A stretch of DNA of 64,000 nucleotides from Planctomycetota bacterium (GTDB lineage: Bacteria; Planctomycetota; Phycisphaerae; UBA1845; UTPLA1): positions 1-64,000 of the forward strand of contig JACRIM010000010.1 of the NCBI GenBank assembly GCA_016235815.1, given 5' to 3'. The notes beneath the pieces were generated by a model. The model ran no database searches. It had not been told where the DNA came from and saw only the letters and a program-made list of their open reading frames with translations. This document shows, in pieces, positions 29,330 through 38,530 of the stretch (the first letter of the stretch is position 1; the number at the start of each line of letters is the position of its first letter). A program made the translations under genes and the position numbers.

Positions 29330-29725
29330 ATGTGGACTGACCCGATTGCAGATCTCCTGACGCGCATCCGAAACGGCGTGCGCAATGGCTCCAAGCAGGT
29401 TTCGCTTCCGCACAGCCGCATGAAGCAGGCCGTGAGCGAAGTCCTGAAGCAGGAAGGCTATATCGCGGACGTCGAACGCATCGAGGGCAAGCCCCGCGAC
29501 GTGCTCCGTCTGACGCTCAAGTACGGCCCGCGCGGCGAGCGCGTCATCAGCTCGATCCGCCGCGAGAGCAAGGCCGGCTGCCGGAAGTACGTCAGCGTGG
29601 ACAAGCTTCCGAAGGTTCTCAATGGCATGGGGATCTCGGTCGTGTCGACGAGCCGGGGTTTGATGAGCGATCGAAAGTGCCGCGAGATGAAGGTCGGCGG
29701 CGAACTGGTTTGCACGGTGTATTAA
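29330..29725 (+). CDS. rpsH: 30S ribosomal protein S8
   Basis: 131 residues: DPIADLLTRIRNGVR at the start, LKYGPRGERVISSIRRESKAGCRKYV, and the end GISVVSTSRGLMSDRKCREMKVGGELVCTVY. In E. coli S8 also represses the spc operon; no equivalent site was checked here. Confidence 0.97.
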   Translation: MWTDPIADLLTRIRNGVRNGSKQVSLPHSRMKQAVSEVLKQEGYIADVERIEGKPRDVLRLTLKYGPRGERVISSIRRESKAGCRKYVSVDKLPKVLNGMGISVVSTSRGLMSDRKCREMKVGGELVCTVY

Positions 29726-29767
29726 TCGGAAGCCCCGCGATTGATCGCGGGAGAGCGAGACGAAACG

Positions 29768-30340
29768 ATGTCGCGAATTGGAAAAAAACCCATTGCCCTC
29801 CCCAGCGGCGTGAAAGCTGAGTTGAAGGGCAACGTCATTACCGTGACCGGCCCGAAGGGGACGTTGTCATGGCCCCATGCCAGGGGTGTTACGGTCAAGG
29901 TCGACGGTGGCGCGATCCACGTGACGCGCGACTCCGATCAATCTTCCCACCGGGCATTGCATGGCACGACGCGGGCATTGCTCAACAACATGGTGGTTGG
30001 AGTGTCACAGGGTTATACGCAGAAGATGGAAATATACGGAACGGGTTATAGCTGTTCGCTTCAGGGGCAGTCCCTGGATCTGAATGTCGGCTATTCCCAT
30101 CCGATCAAGCTGCCGGTGCCTCAGGGACTGAAGGTAACGATCGACGTGCCACAGACCAAGGGCGACGAAACCCCGGCAAGGCTGACATTGACGGCGATCG
30201 ACAAGCAGGTGATAGGCTCGTTCGCCCGTGCCATTCAGGATGCCCGACCGCCTGAGCCATACAAGGGCAAGGGCGTTCGATACGAAGGCGAGCAGATCCG
30301 ACGCAAGGCCGGCAAGGCGTTTGCGGGAACGGGTGCATAA
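29768..30340 (+). CDS. rplF: 50S ribosomal protein L6
   Basis: 190 residues. MSRIGKKPIALPSGVKAEL, VTGPKGTLSWPHARGV, then the second domain ending PPEPYKGKGVRYEGEQIRRKAGKA. The open frame begins 27 bp earlier, but ATG 29768 gives the family start. Confidence 0.97.
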   Translation: MSRIGKKPIALPSGVKAELKGNVITVTGPKGTLSWPHARGVTVKVDGGAIHVTRDSDQSSHRALHGTTRALLNNMVVGVSQGYTQKMEIYGTGYSCSLQGQSLDLNVGYSHPIKLPVPQGLKVTIDVPQTKGDETPARLTLTAIDKQVIGSFARAIQDARPPEPYKGKGVRYEGEQIRRKAGKAFAGTGA

Positions 30341-30356
30341 GGACTGTGAGACTACG

Positions 30357-30725
30357 ATGAACGTGCGAGAATTGAAAAAAGTCAGGCAGGTTCGGCGGAA
30401 GCACCGCGGCCGGCGCAAGTTGTTCGGCACTCCCGAGCGGCCGCGGCTGTCGGTCAATCGCAGCCACCTGAACATCAGTGCCCAGATCATCGACGACATT
30501 TCCGGCAAGACCCTCGTCTCCGCCGGTACGAACAGCAAGTCGATGTCCGATCAGGTCAAGACCGGCGCCAACATCAAGGCCGCCGAGGCCGTCGGCACGA
30601 TGCTCGCTGAGCGGGCTCGAATGCAGGGCATCACGAAAGTCTGTTTCGACCGCGGCGGTCGCAAGTTTCACGGCCGCATCAAGGCACTGGCCGAGGCGGC
30701 GCGAAAAACAGGATTAGAGTTCTAG
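30357..30725 (+). CDS. rplR: 50S ribosomal protein L18
   Basis: 122 residues, 5S rRNA-binding. RRKHRGRRKLFGTPERPRLSVNRSHLNISAQIIDD and the C-terminal ITKVCFDRGGRKFHGRIKALAEAARKTGLEF. ATG 30357 chosen: the much longer upstream frame overlaps rplF and has no family homology. Confidence 0.96.
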   Translation: MNVRELKKVRQVRRKHRGRRKLFGTPERPRLSVNRSHLNISAQIIDDISGKTLVSAGTNSKSMSDQVKTGANIKAAEAVGTMLAERARMQGITKVCFDRGGRKFHGRIKALAEAARKTGLEF

Positions 30726-30773
30726 GCGATCGGGCGTGTGCCCGGCGTGTTCGACGGATAGCAGGTGTAACAC

Positions 30774-31283
30774 ATGGCCAAAGGCCGATCAGGCAGTTCG
30801 GATTTCAAGGAAAGCTCCGGCTACGACGACAACGTCGTCAAAGTCTATCGCTGCGCGAAGGTCGTGAAGGGTGGCAGACGATTCTCGTTTGCGGCCCTCG
30901 TCGTCGTCGGCGATCGAAACGGTCGCGTGGGTCTTGGCTACGGCAAGGCCAACGAAGTGCCGCAGGCCGTGGAGAAGGGCCGCAAGCAGGCCTCGCGCTC
31001 GATGCGCTCGGTTGTGCTGACCGGCTCGTCCATCCCGCATACGGTGATGGGCAAGTTTGGCGCGAGCCAGGTGAAGCTGCTTCCGGCCAGCGAAGGGACC
31101 GGCGTTATCGCCGGCGCGAGCGTTCGGGCCGTGTTGGAGTTGGCCGGCGTGAAGGATTGTCTGACAAAGGTGTACGGTTCGAGCAGCCCGAAAAATCTGG
31201 TGAAGGCCACGTTTGCCGCCCTGGAGTCGCTGCGAGACCGAACGATGATCGAAAATCTCCGCGGCGTAAGCGTCGCGAGCTAA
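30774..31283 (+). CDS. rpsE: 30S ribosomal protein S5
   Basis: 169 residues. VVKGGRRFSFAALVVVGDRNGRVGLGYGKANEVPQAVEKG in the dsRNA-binding-like domain and GTGVIAGASVRAVLELAGVKDCLTKVYGSSSPKNLVKA in the second. Followed by rplO after 22 bp, with no rpmD between. Confidence 0.97.
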   Translation: MAKGRSGSSDFKESSGYDDNVVKVYRCAKVVKGGRRFSFAALVVVGDRNGRVGLGYGKANEVPQAVEKGRKQASRSMRSVVLTGSSIPHTVMGKFGASQVKLLPASEGTGVIAGASVRAVLELAGVKDCLTKVYGSSSPKNLVKATFAALESLRDRTMIENLRGVSVAS

Positions 31284-31305
31284 GAAAAGGTGCGTTGAGG
31301 ACGTC

Positions 31306-31926
31306 ATGAATATTACGCAAATCACTACGCGTGCCGGCGCTCGACCCAAGCGCAAGCGAGTCGGTCGCGGCGAGGGCAGCGGCCTTGGAAAGACCTCCGG
31401 TCGAGGTCACAAAGGCGAAGGCTCACGCTCGGGCGGCCTCAAAGGCAAGCTTTATGAGGGCGGCGTGTTTCCGCTCTTTCGTCGCGTGCCGAAGGTCGGC
31501 TTTAACAACGCCAACTTCCGCACCGAATATCAGGTCGTGAATGTGTGCGACCTGAATGATCGTTTCAAGGATGGCGACCACGTCACGGCTCCGATGCTCT
31601 GCGAAATGGGCCTGATCCGCGATGAGAAAGCGCCCGTGAAGATCCTCGGCGATGGCGAGCTGAAGAAGAAGTTGACGATCGAGGCACAGCGATTCAGCGC
31701 CCGCGCCTTGCAGACGATTGAGAAGGCCGGCGGAACGGTTAAGAAGCTCGGCCCTCAGCCCAAGAAGAAGTTCATCAAGCGACCGGCGCCGCCGAAGCCA
31801 AAGGCCGAGGCCGAAGCCGTTGAGCCAAAGAGCGAAAAGAAGAGTGAGAAAAAGGGCGGCGAAGACAAAGCGCCCGAAAAGAAGAAGTCGAAAAAGCCTG
31901 TCGGCGGTGAGTCGGCCGGCGAATAA
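31306..31926 (+). CDS. rplO: 50S ribosomal protein L15 with charged C-terminal extension
   Basis: 206 residues (E. coli 144). GRGEGSGLGKTSGRGHKGEGSRSGG and FPLFRRVPKVGFNN are standard. From about residue 155 the chain becomes a lysine-glutamate-proline tail (KKKFIKRPAPPKPKAEAEAVEPKSEKKSEKKGG...) that is probably disordered. Its function is unknown. Confidence 0.96.
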   Translation: MNITQITTRAGARPKRKRVGRGEGSGLGKTSGRGHKGEGSRSGGLKGKLYEGGVFPLFRRVPKVGFNNANFRTEYQVVNVCDLNDRFKDGDHVTAPMLCEMGLIRDEKAPVKILGDGELKKKLTIEAQRFSARALQTIEKAGGTVKKLGPQPKKKFIKRPAPPKPKAEAEAVEPKSEKKSEKKGGEDKAPEKKKSKKPVGGESAGE

Positions 31927-31973
31927 TTGGGGGTTGTTTCAGCCGGACATCGGTCCCGGTTTGAGTGTTTACC

Positions 31974-33368
31974 ATGCTGAAGACGTTTGCAAACATCTTC
32001 AAAGTTCGGGAGTTGCGGAACAAGATCCTGTTCACGCTCGGCCTCTTGGCCGTGTATCGGGTCGGGTTCTATGTACCGTTGCCGGGCGTCGATCAAGGCG
32101 CGCTGAGCAGCTACTGGTCCAAGACGCCCGGCAGCGATACCGGCGGTGCCCAGCAACTGGCGGAAGCCTTTGCCATGTTCACCGGCGGCAATCTGCAACA
32201 GAGCACCATTTTCGGTCTCGGCATCATGCCGTACATCTCGGCCTCCATCATTTTCCAGCTCCTCGGGACGGTGGTTCCGGCGCTGGAGAAACTGAAACAG
32301 GAGGGCGAGGCCGGCCGCAAGAAGCTGCAGGAATACACGCGCTACGCGACGGTGGCGATTTGTCTGATTCAGGGCGCGTTTTGGCTCAACCACATGAGCC
32401 GATCGGGCCTTGTACACAATGAATACAACGACTTCAGCGCCAACTTTTTTGGAACGCTCTGTTTCTGGCTCATCGGTGTAACCGCCATGACCGCCGGCAC
32501 GGTATTCCTCATGTGGCTCGGCGAACAAATTGATGAATATGGCATCGGCAACGGCGTCAGCCTCATCATCATGTCCGGCATTCTCGCGCGTATGCCGAAT
32601 GCCGTCTTTTGGGTTGCTGAAAATGCGTCCATCGACGTCGGCGGCGATGCCCAAATGGGGCCTGCCAAGATTGTGTTCCTGATCGTCGCGTTTGTCGCGG
32701 TGATTGCAGGCTCAATTCTGATCACGCAGGGCCAGCGGCGCATCCCGATCCAGCAGGCCAAGCAGACCCGCGGCCGAAAGGTCTGGGGCGGCCAGCGCCA
32801 TTATCTTCCGCTTCGGGTGAATCACGGCGGCGTCATGCCGATCATCTTCGCGAGCAGTCTGCTCATCTTCCCCGGCATCATGCTCGATTGGCTGGCGAAC
32901 TTCTTTGAGAGCAGCGGCTTCCTGCGAATGCTCGCGTCGGAGTACGGCCGCTCCGGCTTCCTGTATTCGGTCTCGTACATCGCACTGGTCTATTTCTTCG
33001 CGTACTTCTGGACGACGGTTCAGTTTCAGCCCAAGGAAATGGCCAATCAGCTTCGCGACTACGGTTCGTTTATTCCCGGTCTTCGCCCGGGCAAACGGAC
33101 GGCCGACTACCTCGAAACGGTCATGACCCGCATTACCTATGTCGGCGCGGGCTTTCTGTGTTTGATCGCGTTGATCCCGCAGATCATCGCGAGCGCCATG
33201 AATATTCCGATCCAGGTGTCGTCGTTCCTTGGCGGCACGGGATTGTTGATTGTGGTCAGCGTCGGTCTCGATCTTGTTCAGCGCGTTGAGTCGAACCTGA
33301 TCATGCGAAATTACGGCGGATTCCTCGGCGATTCCGGAGGGTCTCGTATTAAGGGAGCCTACGCGTGA
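31974..33368 (+). CDS. secY: Protein translocase subunit SecY
   Basis: Channel subunit of the SecYEG translocon. 464 residues with about ten membrane segments. LFTLGLLAVYRVGFYVPLPGVD in TM1, the plug region, TIFGLGIMPYISASIIFQLL, and the cytoplasmic loop KQTRGRKVWGGQRHYLPLRVNHGGVMPIIFASSLL. ATG 31974 was chosen over an in-frame GTG at 31965; neither has a strong ribosome site. Its stop overlaps the adk start by 4 bp. Confidence 0.96.
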   Translation: MLKTFANIFKVRELRNKILFTLGLLAVYRVGFYVPLPGVDQGALSSYWSKTPGSDTGGAQQLAEAFAMFTGGNLQQSTIFGLGIMPYISASIIFQLLGTVVPALEKLKQEGEAGRKKLQEYTRYATVAICLIQGAFWLNHMSRSGLVHNEYNDFSANFFGTLCFWLIGVTAMTAGTVFLMWLGEQIDEYGIGNGVSLIIMSGILARMPNAVFWVAENASIDVGGDAQMGPAKIVFLIVAFVAVIAGSILITQGQRRIPIQQAKQTRGRKVWGGQRHYLPLRVNHGGVMPIIFASSLLIFPGIMLDWLANFFESSGFLRMLASEYGRSGFLYSVSYIALVYFFAYFWTTVQFQPKEMANQLRDYGSFIPGLRPGKRTADYLETVMTRITYVGAGFLCLIALIPQIIASAMNIPIQVSSFLGGTGLLIVVSVGLDLVQRVESNLIMRNYGGFLGDSGGSRIKGAYA

Positions 33369-34009
33369 ACCTGATGCTGCTCGGCCCGCCCGGCGCGGGA
33401 AAGGGCACTCAGGCCGCACGGATCGCGGCCGACTTCGGCCTCTTGCATCTGTCCAGTGGAGACATCCTCCGGGCGGAGCGCAAGGGTCAGACCGAGCTGG
33501 GTCGAAAGGCCCAGGACTATATGGATCGCGGCGCGTTGGTGCCGGATGATCTGATCCTCGCCATGATGGTGGATCACATCAACCGTCCCGAGGCGCAGAA
33601 GGGATTCTTGCTGGATGGTTTTCCGCGGACGGTTCCGCAGGCCGAAGGGCTGGACCAGCGTCTGGTCGCCTCCGGCAAACGAATCGACGCGGTGATTAAC
33701 ATCGTCGTGCCCGATGCCGAGGTGACTCGGCGGCTGACTGGACGATGGTCCTGCCCGAAGGATGGCAGGATTTATCATGAAGTGTTCTCGCCGCCCGCGA
33801 AAATCGGTGTGTGCGATGACTGCGGAACCGCCCTGACTCGTCGCAAGGACGACGAGCCGGGTGTCGTGTCTCAGCGTTTGGTGACCTACCACACGGAGAC
33901 CGAGCCGCTTGTGGAATATTACGGCCGACGCGGCGTGCTGCGGACGGTCGATGGCAGCGTAGATGCGGACGTGGTCACGGCGTCCATTAAGAAGGCGTGC
34001 AAGGAATGA
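33365..34009 (+). CDS. adk: Adenylate kinase
   Basis: Converts ATP + AMP to 2 ADP. 214 residues. P-loop GPPGAGKGTQ at 7-16, AMP-site LDGFPRTVPQAEGLD, and a long LID region. In the LID the usual first CXXC is CPKD and the second is CDDC, so a zinc site of three Cys and one Asp is possible. The start is GTG 33365 inside the last codons of secY, giving a 4-bp overlap (GTGA) and coupled translation. It overlaps map similarly. Confidence 0.96.
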   Translation: MNLMLLGPPGAGKGTQAARIAADFGLLHLSSGDILRAERKGQTELGRKAQDYMDRGALVPDDLILAMMVDHINRPEAQKGFLLDGFPRTVPQAEGLDQRLVASGKRIDAVINIVVPDAEVTRRLTGRWSCPKDGRIYHEVFSPPAKIGVCDDCGTALTRRKDDEPGVVSQRLVTYHTETEPLVEYYGRRGVLRTVDGSVDADVVTASIKKACKE

Positions 34010-34842
34010 TGAGGCAGTCGTGGTCGAATTCGGCGACGGCCTCGCGCGGCGGGCAGAGTGTGGCGATTGTTCTGAAAAGCCCGCGCGAGATTGATTTGAT
34101 GCGGTCGGCCGGTCGCGTGGTGCGGCAGGTGCTGAATCGAATGGGCGAAATGGTTCGCCCCGGCGTGACGACCGGTGAACTCGGTCGCGCCGCGGAGGAA
34201 ATGATCGCTGCCGTGGGCGGCGAGGCCCTGTTCAAGGGCGTGACGACAAGTAAGACGAAGTATCCGTTCCCGGCCGCGATTTGTTCGAGCGTGAACGAGG
34301 AAGTGGTCCACGGCGTCCCGGGTGACCGGGTGCTGAAGGAAGGTGACATCGTCAGCGTTGATTGCGGTGTTCGGCTCCGCGGCTATTGCGGTGATGCAGC
34401 GATGACGTATGGCGTCGGTCGCATCACGCCGCAGGCGCAGCGGCTGCTGGACGTGACGTCCACGTCGCTCGAAATCGCCCTCCGCGAAATGCGGCCGGGG
34501 CGATGGTGGAGCGAGGTGGCCGGTGCGATACAGAGCTATGTGGAGTCGCATGGGTTTTCGGTGGTTCGGGAGTTCGTGGGTCATGGCATCGGCCAGGGCA
34601 TGCACGAAGAACCAAAGGTGCCGAACTACACGGACCGCAAGCAGCGCAAGCAGGACTTCCGGCTTGACCCCGGTCTGGTGATCGCGGTTGAGCCAATGGT
34701 GAACATGGGTTCACCCGAGGTGAAATCGGGCGATTGGTCCGGTTGGCCGCAGGTGACGAAGGATGGTCGCTGGTCGGCTCATTTTGAGCATACCGTGGCG
34801 ATCGTGCCGGGCGGCATCGCGGTGTTGACGGATGGAAACTAA
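34006..34842 (+). CDS. map: Methionine aminopeptidase, type I
   Basis: Removes N-terminal methionine from new proteins. 278 residues. Metal ligands are all visible: DCGVRLRGYCGDAAMTYG (two Asp), GHGIG (His), AVEPMV (Glu) and HFEHTVAI (Glu). ATG 34006 overlaps the adk stop as ATGA; the first 18 residues (MMRQSWSNSATASRGGQS) are an extra polar segment, so a GTG at 34060 is an alternative start nearer the family N-terminus. Confidence 0.95.
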   Translation: MMRQSWSNSATASRGGQSVAIVLKSPREIDLMRSAGRVVRQVLNRMGEMVRPGVTTGELGRAAEEMIAAVGGEALFKGVTTSKTKYPFPAAICSSVNEEVVHGVPGDRVLKEGDIVSVDCGVRLRGYCGDAAMTYGVGRITPQAQRLLDVTSTSLEIALREMRPGRWWSEVAGAIQSYVESHGFSVVREFVGHGIGQGMHEEPKVPNYTDRKQRKQDFRLDPGLVIAVEPMVNMGSPEVKSGDWSGWPQVTKDGRWSAHFEHTVAIVPGGIAVLTDGN

Positions 34843-34860
34843 CGCACAGGAGTTGGTGCG

Positions 34861-34977
34861 ATGAAAGTGCGAAGCAGCGTTCGACGGATTTGTGAGAATT
34901 GCAAGATTATCAAGCGCAAGGGCGTGGTCCGCGTGATTTGCTCGACAAATCCGCGTCACAAGCAGCGCCAAGGCTAA
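34861..34977 (+). CDS. rpmJ: 50S ribosomal protein L36
   Basis: A 38-residue zinc-ribbon protein. [17 protein letters not shown]...[14 protein letters not shown] carries the C11, C14, C27, H33 ligand set. AGGAG lies 8 bp upstream of ATG 34861. It follows map after 18 bp; in most bacteria infA lies between these two, and it is missing here. Confidence 0.96.
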   Translation: MKVRSSVRRICENCKIIKRKGVVRVICSTNPRHKQRQG

Positions 34978-34990
34978 GGAGTACGGTTCG

Positions 34991-35374
34991 ATGCCACGTA
35001 TCGCGGGTGTTGACATTCCGAATGACAAGCGAGTGGTGATCTCGCTGGGCTACATTTACGGCGTCGGGCCGAACAATGCCAAGGCCATCCTGAAAGAGGC
35101 CGGCATCGACGAGAACGTTCGTTCGAAGAATCTGACGGAAGACGAAATCAGCCGAATTGCGACGATCATCGACCGCAACTACGTGGTCGAGGGTCAGCTT
35201 CGCCGGCAGATTACGCAGAACATCTCCCGTCTGAAGGAGATTCAGTGTTACCGGGGTTCGCGTCATCGTCGCGGCCTGCCGGTTCGGGGTCAGCGCACGC
35301 GCACGAATTCGCGCACCCGCAAGGGGCCGCGCAAAACGATCGCCGGCAAGAAGAGCGTCAAGGAAATGCGGTAA
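34991..35374 (+). CDS. rpsM: 30S ribosomal protein S13
   Basis: 127 residues. [81 protein letters not shown]; the C-terminal tail reaches toward the P-site tRNA. Length normal. First gene of the alpha part of the superoperon. Confidence 0.97.
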   Translation: MPRIAGVDIPNDKRVVISLGYIYGVGPNNAKAILKEAGIDENVRSKNLTEDEISRIATIIDRNYVVEGQLRRQITQNISRLKEIQCYRGSRHRRGLPVRGQRTRTNSRTRKGPRKTIAGKKSVKEMR

Positions 35375-35398
35375 TCCGCGACAGGAGCGAGGTCCAAC

Positions 35399-35785
35399 GT
35401 GGCAAAAGCGGCTGGTGCGAAAAAGAAAATACGACGCAACATCTCGAAAGGGATTGCGTACGTGCGGGCGACCTTCAACAACACGATGGTCACCATCACG
35501 GATATGAACGGCGAGACGCTGTGCTGGCAGTCGGCCGGCACGGTCGGCTTCAAGGGCACGCGAAAAAGCACGCCCTTTGCGGCCCAGCGCGCCGGCGAGT
35601 CGGCGGCCTCGCAGGCAAGAAAGTTCGGCCTCAGCGAAATCGAAGTTCGCGTGAAAGGCCCGGGCAGCGGTCGCGAGTCGGCCGTATCAGGTTTGCAGTC
35701 GGGCGGCCTTCGCGTTGTGTCCATCGAGGACATCACGCCCTTGCCGCATAACGGGTGTCGTCCGGCGCGAAAGCGGCGCGTCTAG
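35399..35785 (+). CDS. rpsK: 30S ribosomal protein S11
   Basis: 128 residues. [50 protein letters not shown] and the C-terminal [17 protein letters not shown]. The start is GTG 35399 with GGAGCGAGG upstream. Confidence 0.97.
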   Translation: MAKAAGAKKKIRRNISKGIAYVRATFNNTMVTITDMNGETLCWQSAGTVGFKGTRKSTPFAAQRAGESAASQARKFGLSEIEVRVKGPGSGRESAVSGLQSGGLRVVSIEDITPLPHNGCRPARKRRV

Positions 35786-35798
35786 CAGGTAAAGGTCT

Positions 35799-36434
35799 AT
35801 GGGAAGATACATCGGTCCAGTATGTCGGAAGTGTCGGCGCGAAGGCATCAAGCTGATGCTCAAGGGTGCGCGTTGCGAAAGCGCGAAGTGCCCGATGGAG
35901 AAGCAGAATCGCAGCCTGCCCCCCGGCCAGTCGCGCGCGTTTCGCCGCGGCCAGGCCAGCGAATATGGCAAGCGCCTCCGCGAGACGCAGAAGGTCAAGC
36001 GCTATTACGGGCTGTGGGACGCGCAGTTCCGCAAGTATTTCAGTCATGCACAGCACGCCTCGGAGAACACCGGGCAGGCGCTGCTCGGCCTTCTGGAGCG
36101 CCGGCTGGACAACGTAATCTGCAAGCTTGGATGGGCGGCATCGCGGAAGTCGGCGAGAATTGCCATCGCCCACAAGCATTTCATGGTCAACGGCAAACTG
36201 GTGAATAAGCCCGGTTATCTTGTGAGCCAGCTTGACAAGATCGAGGTTCACAAGCGCGAGGCCAGCCGAAAGCTGGTCCGGGCCCTTGTGGATGCCGATC
36301 CGAATCGCCCGGTTCAGCCGTGGCTGAAGGTCGACACGGCCAATCTGGTCGCGGGCGTTGTGTCGCTTCCGACGCGCGACGATGTTCAGATCCCGGTGGA
36401 AGAACAACTGATCGTGGAATTTTGCAGTCGATGA
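35799..36434 (+). CDS. rpsD: 30S ribosomal protein S4
   Basis: 211 residues. It has a zinc-binding N-terminus (CRKC at 9-12, then Cys at about 26 and 31) and the S4 RNA-binding domain LERRLDNVICKLGWAASRKSARIAIAHKHFMVNGKLVNKPGYLV. Primary assembly protein of the 30S. The stop codon overlaps an ATG that would begin a longer rpoA frame. Confidence 0.96.
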   Translation: MGRYIGPVCRKCRREGIKLMLKGARCESAKCPMEKQNRSLPPGQSRAFRRGQASEYGKRLRETQKVKRYYGLWDAQFRKYFSHAQHASENTGQALLGLLERRLDNVICKLGWAASRKSARIAIAHKHFMVNGKLVNKPGYLVSQLDKIEVHKREASRKLVRALVDADPNRPVQPWLKVDTANLVAGVVSLPTRDDVQIPVEEQLIVEFCSR

Positions 36435-36562
36435 TAACGAGCACGGAAGACAATGCGGTCTACACGAGTGCGTCGCTGCCGCGCGAGGGCGTCTTGCCCC
36501 GTTCGGTACCGGCTCCGACGTTGGTCGGCGAAGGGCACTCGCGGTTAATGGAGGTCAACACT

Positions 36563-37741
36563 ATGCGTATTCGGTGGCGAGGATTGGAATTGCCCACTCG
36601 CGTTTTGCGAGATGACGCTGCAAGCACTCCGACCTACGGACGCTTTACGATCGAACCTTTTGAGCGGGGTTTCGGCACCACGGTCGGGAACAGTCTGCGC
36701 CGAATTCTCCTCTCCAGCCTGGAGGGAGCGGCCGTTACGGACGTTCGCATTAAGGGCGCCGATCACGAGTTCATGTCGCTTCCGGGCGTCATGGAGGATG
36801 TGACGGTCATCATTCTCAACGTGAAATCGCTGATCGTCCGGCTGGCGAGCGATACGCCCAAAAAGATGCGTATCACCGTCCGCGGCAAGGCCAAGGGCAT
36901 GACGCCCATCACGGCCGCCCAGATTGACTGCGATCCGGCGATTGAGATCATCAACGAGGATCAGTTGCTCTGCACCCTGACCGACGATGTCGAGTTCGAC
37001 ATGGAAATGACGGTCGGCGCCGGGCGCAGCTATGTCACGGCGACGGAGCATCGCGCGGAAGGTGAAGACCAGATCATCGGTGTCATTCCGGTGGACTCGG
37101 TCTATTCGCCGGTCACGCGCGTTCGATATCGCGTGGAAGACACCCGCGTCGGCCAGCGAACGAACTACGACCGCCTTGTGCTGGAGGTCTGGACCAACGG
37201 CACCATCGCCCCCGATATGGCCGTGGTCGAAGCCGCCAAAATCCTCCGCAAGCACCTGAACCCCTTCGTGCAGTACTTCGAGCTTGGCGCGAGCCTTGCC
37301 CTCGAAGGCGCTGTCGAAGACTCCTCCGGGTCCGGCGGTCACACCGACTCCGCGCGCATGGAGATGAGCGTCGACGAACTCGATCTCTCGGTTCGTTCGC
37401 GTAACTGCCTCGCCTCGGCGGATATTCGCACGGTCGGCCAGTTGACGCAGATGGACGAGAGCAGCCTCCTGAAGCTTCGCAGCTTTGGCAAGACCTCGCT
37501 TCGCGAAGTCAAGCGAAAGCTCGCCGACATCGGCCTGTCGCTTCGTATGGATCCGGGCGTCGCGCCGCTGGATCTGAGCGGTGACGACGACGAAGTCGAA
37601 GACATGACCAGCAGCCCGCCGGCATCGGCCGTTTTGCCTCGACCGACGAGCTATACCGGTGCGGCATTGGACTCTGGTTCGATGGGTCCGCTTCCCCCGT
37701 TCAACCCGCCGTCTGCCGATGCGACGGCTGGGAATCCGTAG
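36563..37741 (+). CDS. rpoA: RNA polymerase alpha subunit
   Basis: 392 residues. N-terminal assembly domain (GRFTIEPFERGFGTTVGNSLRRILLSSLEGAAVTDVRI), alpha-CTD after a linker near residue 255 (MSVDELDLSVRSRNCLASADIRTVGQLTQMDESSLLKLRSFGKTSLREVKRKLADIGLSL), then a 70-residue acidic and proline-rich tail not found in E. coli (329 residues). ATG 36563 was chosen: MRIRWRGLELP fits the planctomycete start as I know it, and GGAGGTC lies just upstream. An in-frame ATG at 36431, overlapping the rpsD stop, would add 44 residues of non-conserved sequence. Confidence 0.96.
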   Translation: MRIRWRGLELPTRVLRDDAASTPTYGRFTIEPFERGFGTTVGNSLRRILLSSLEGAAVTDVRIKGADHEFMSLPGVMEDVTVIILNVKSLIVRLASDTPKKMRITVRGKAKGMTPITAAQIDCDPAIEIINEDQLLCTLTDDVEFDMEMTVGAGRSYVTATEHRAEGEDQIIGVIPVDSVYSPVTRVRYRVEDTRVGQRTNYDRLVLEVWTNGTIAPDMAVVEAAKILRKHLNPFVQYFELGASLALEGAVEDSSGSGGHTDSARMEMSVDELDLSVRSRNCLASADIRTVGQLTQMDESSLLKLRSFGKTSLREVKRKLADIGLSLRMDPGVAPLDLSGDDDEVEDMTSSPPASAVLPRPTSYTGAALDSGSMGPLPPFNPPSADATAGNP

Positions 37742-37796
37742 ATTACTTAACGAGCGGCGCAGGTTGCCGGCTCAGCAAGACAGGTAGAGTAGGATC

Positions 37797-38495
37797 ATGA
37801 GACACAAACTTGCCGGACGTCATCTTGCCCGTACGCCCGCTCACCACCTGGCGATGCGCCGTAACCTCGCGCAGAGCCTGTTTCAGTATGGCGAAGTAAC
37901 GACCACGTTGCCCAAAGCCAAGGAAGTCCGTTCGTTTGTTGAGAAGCTCATCACCCTTGCACGCAAGAATGACCTTCGCAGCCGCCAGCGCGTGATCAGC
38001 ATCCTTAATGATCGCTCGGTGATTTCGCGCGAGGAACAGGAACAGTTCGACGCCATGTCCTCGACACAGCAGGACCGCGTGCTTCGTAATCGCTCCGGCC
38101 GCCGCCACCGAACCGGCACGGTCCCGGCGAGTTACAACAAGAAGACCTATCCGTTCGTGGCCCGCTCCGTCGTTCACGTGCTCATCAATGAAATCGCCCC
38201 GCGCTACAAGGATCGGCCGGGTGGATACACCCGCATCATTCGGCTCGCCAAGCGCCGAGTCGGGGACAACACCGATCTCGCAATTTTGCAACTCGTCGGT
38301 TCCGCCGGCGAACAGGCCGGCGATACCGGCAAGAAAACCATGGGCCGCCGCCGACAGCGTACGGCCGATCGCGTCGCCATCCTCGAAGGCAAGCAGCCCA
38401 AACGCAAGCCGCGCGGCAAGTCAACCGCCAAGGCCGCTGCTCCCAAGAAGGACGACAGCGCCGGCGAGACCGCTGCAGGCGAACAGGGAACCTGA
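37797..38495 (+). CDS. rplQ: 50S ribosomal protein L17 with insertion and tail
   Basis: 232 residues (E. coli 127). MRHKLAGRHLARTPAHHLAMRRNLAQSLFQYGEVTTTLPKAKEVRSFVEKLITLARKND is standard. A 40- to 50-residue insert follows (about 80-122), then GGYTRIIRLAKRRVGDNTDLAILQLV, and a basic tail rich in K, A and E. Last ribosomal gene of the superoperon. Confidence 0.95.
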   Translation: MRHKLAGRHLARTPAHHLAMRRNLAQSLFQYGEVTTTLPKAKEVRSFVEKLITLARKNDLRSRQRVISILNDRSVISREEQEQFDAMSSTQQDRVLRNRSGRRHRTGTVPASYNKKTYPFVARSVVHVLINEIAPRYKDRPGGYTRIIRLAKRRVGDNTDLAILQLVGSAGEQAGDTGKKTMGRRRQRTADRVAILEGKQPKRKPRGKSTAKAAAPKKDDSAGETAAGEQGT

Positions 38496-38530
38496 TTCCG
38501 CGTTCATCCGCGCGACATGAGGCCAACCGC

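Noticed and set aside
36431-36562. 44-residue N-terminal extension of RpoA
   Set aside because: Not part of the conserved alpha subunit, and a strong GGAGGTC ribosome site precedes ATG 36563.
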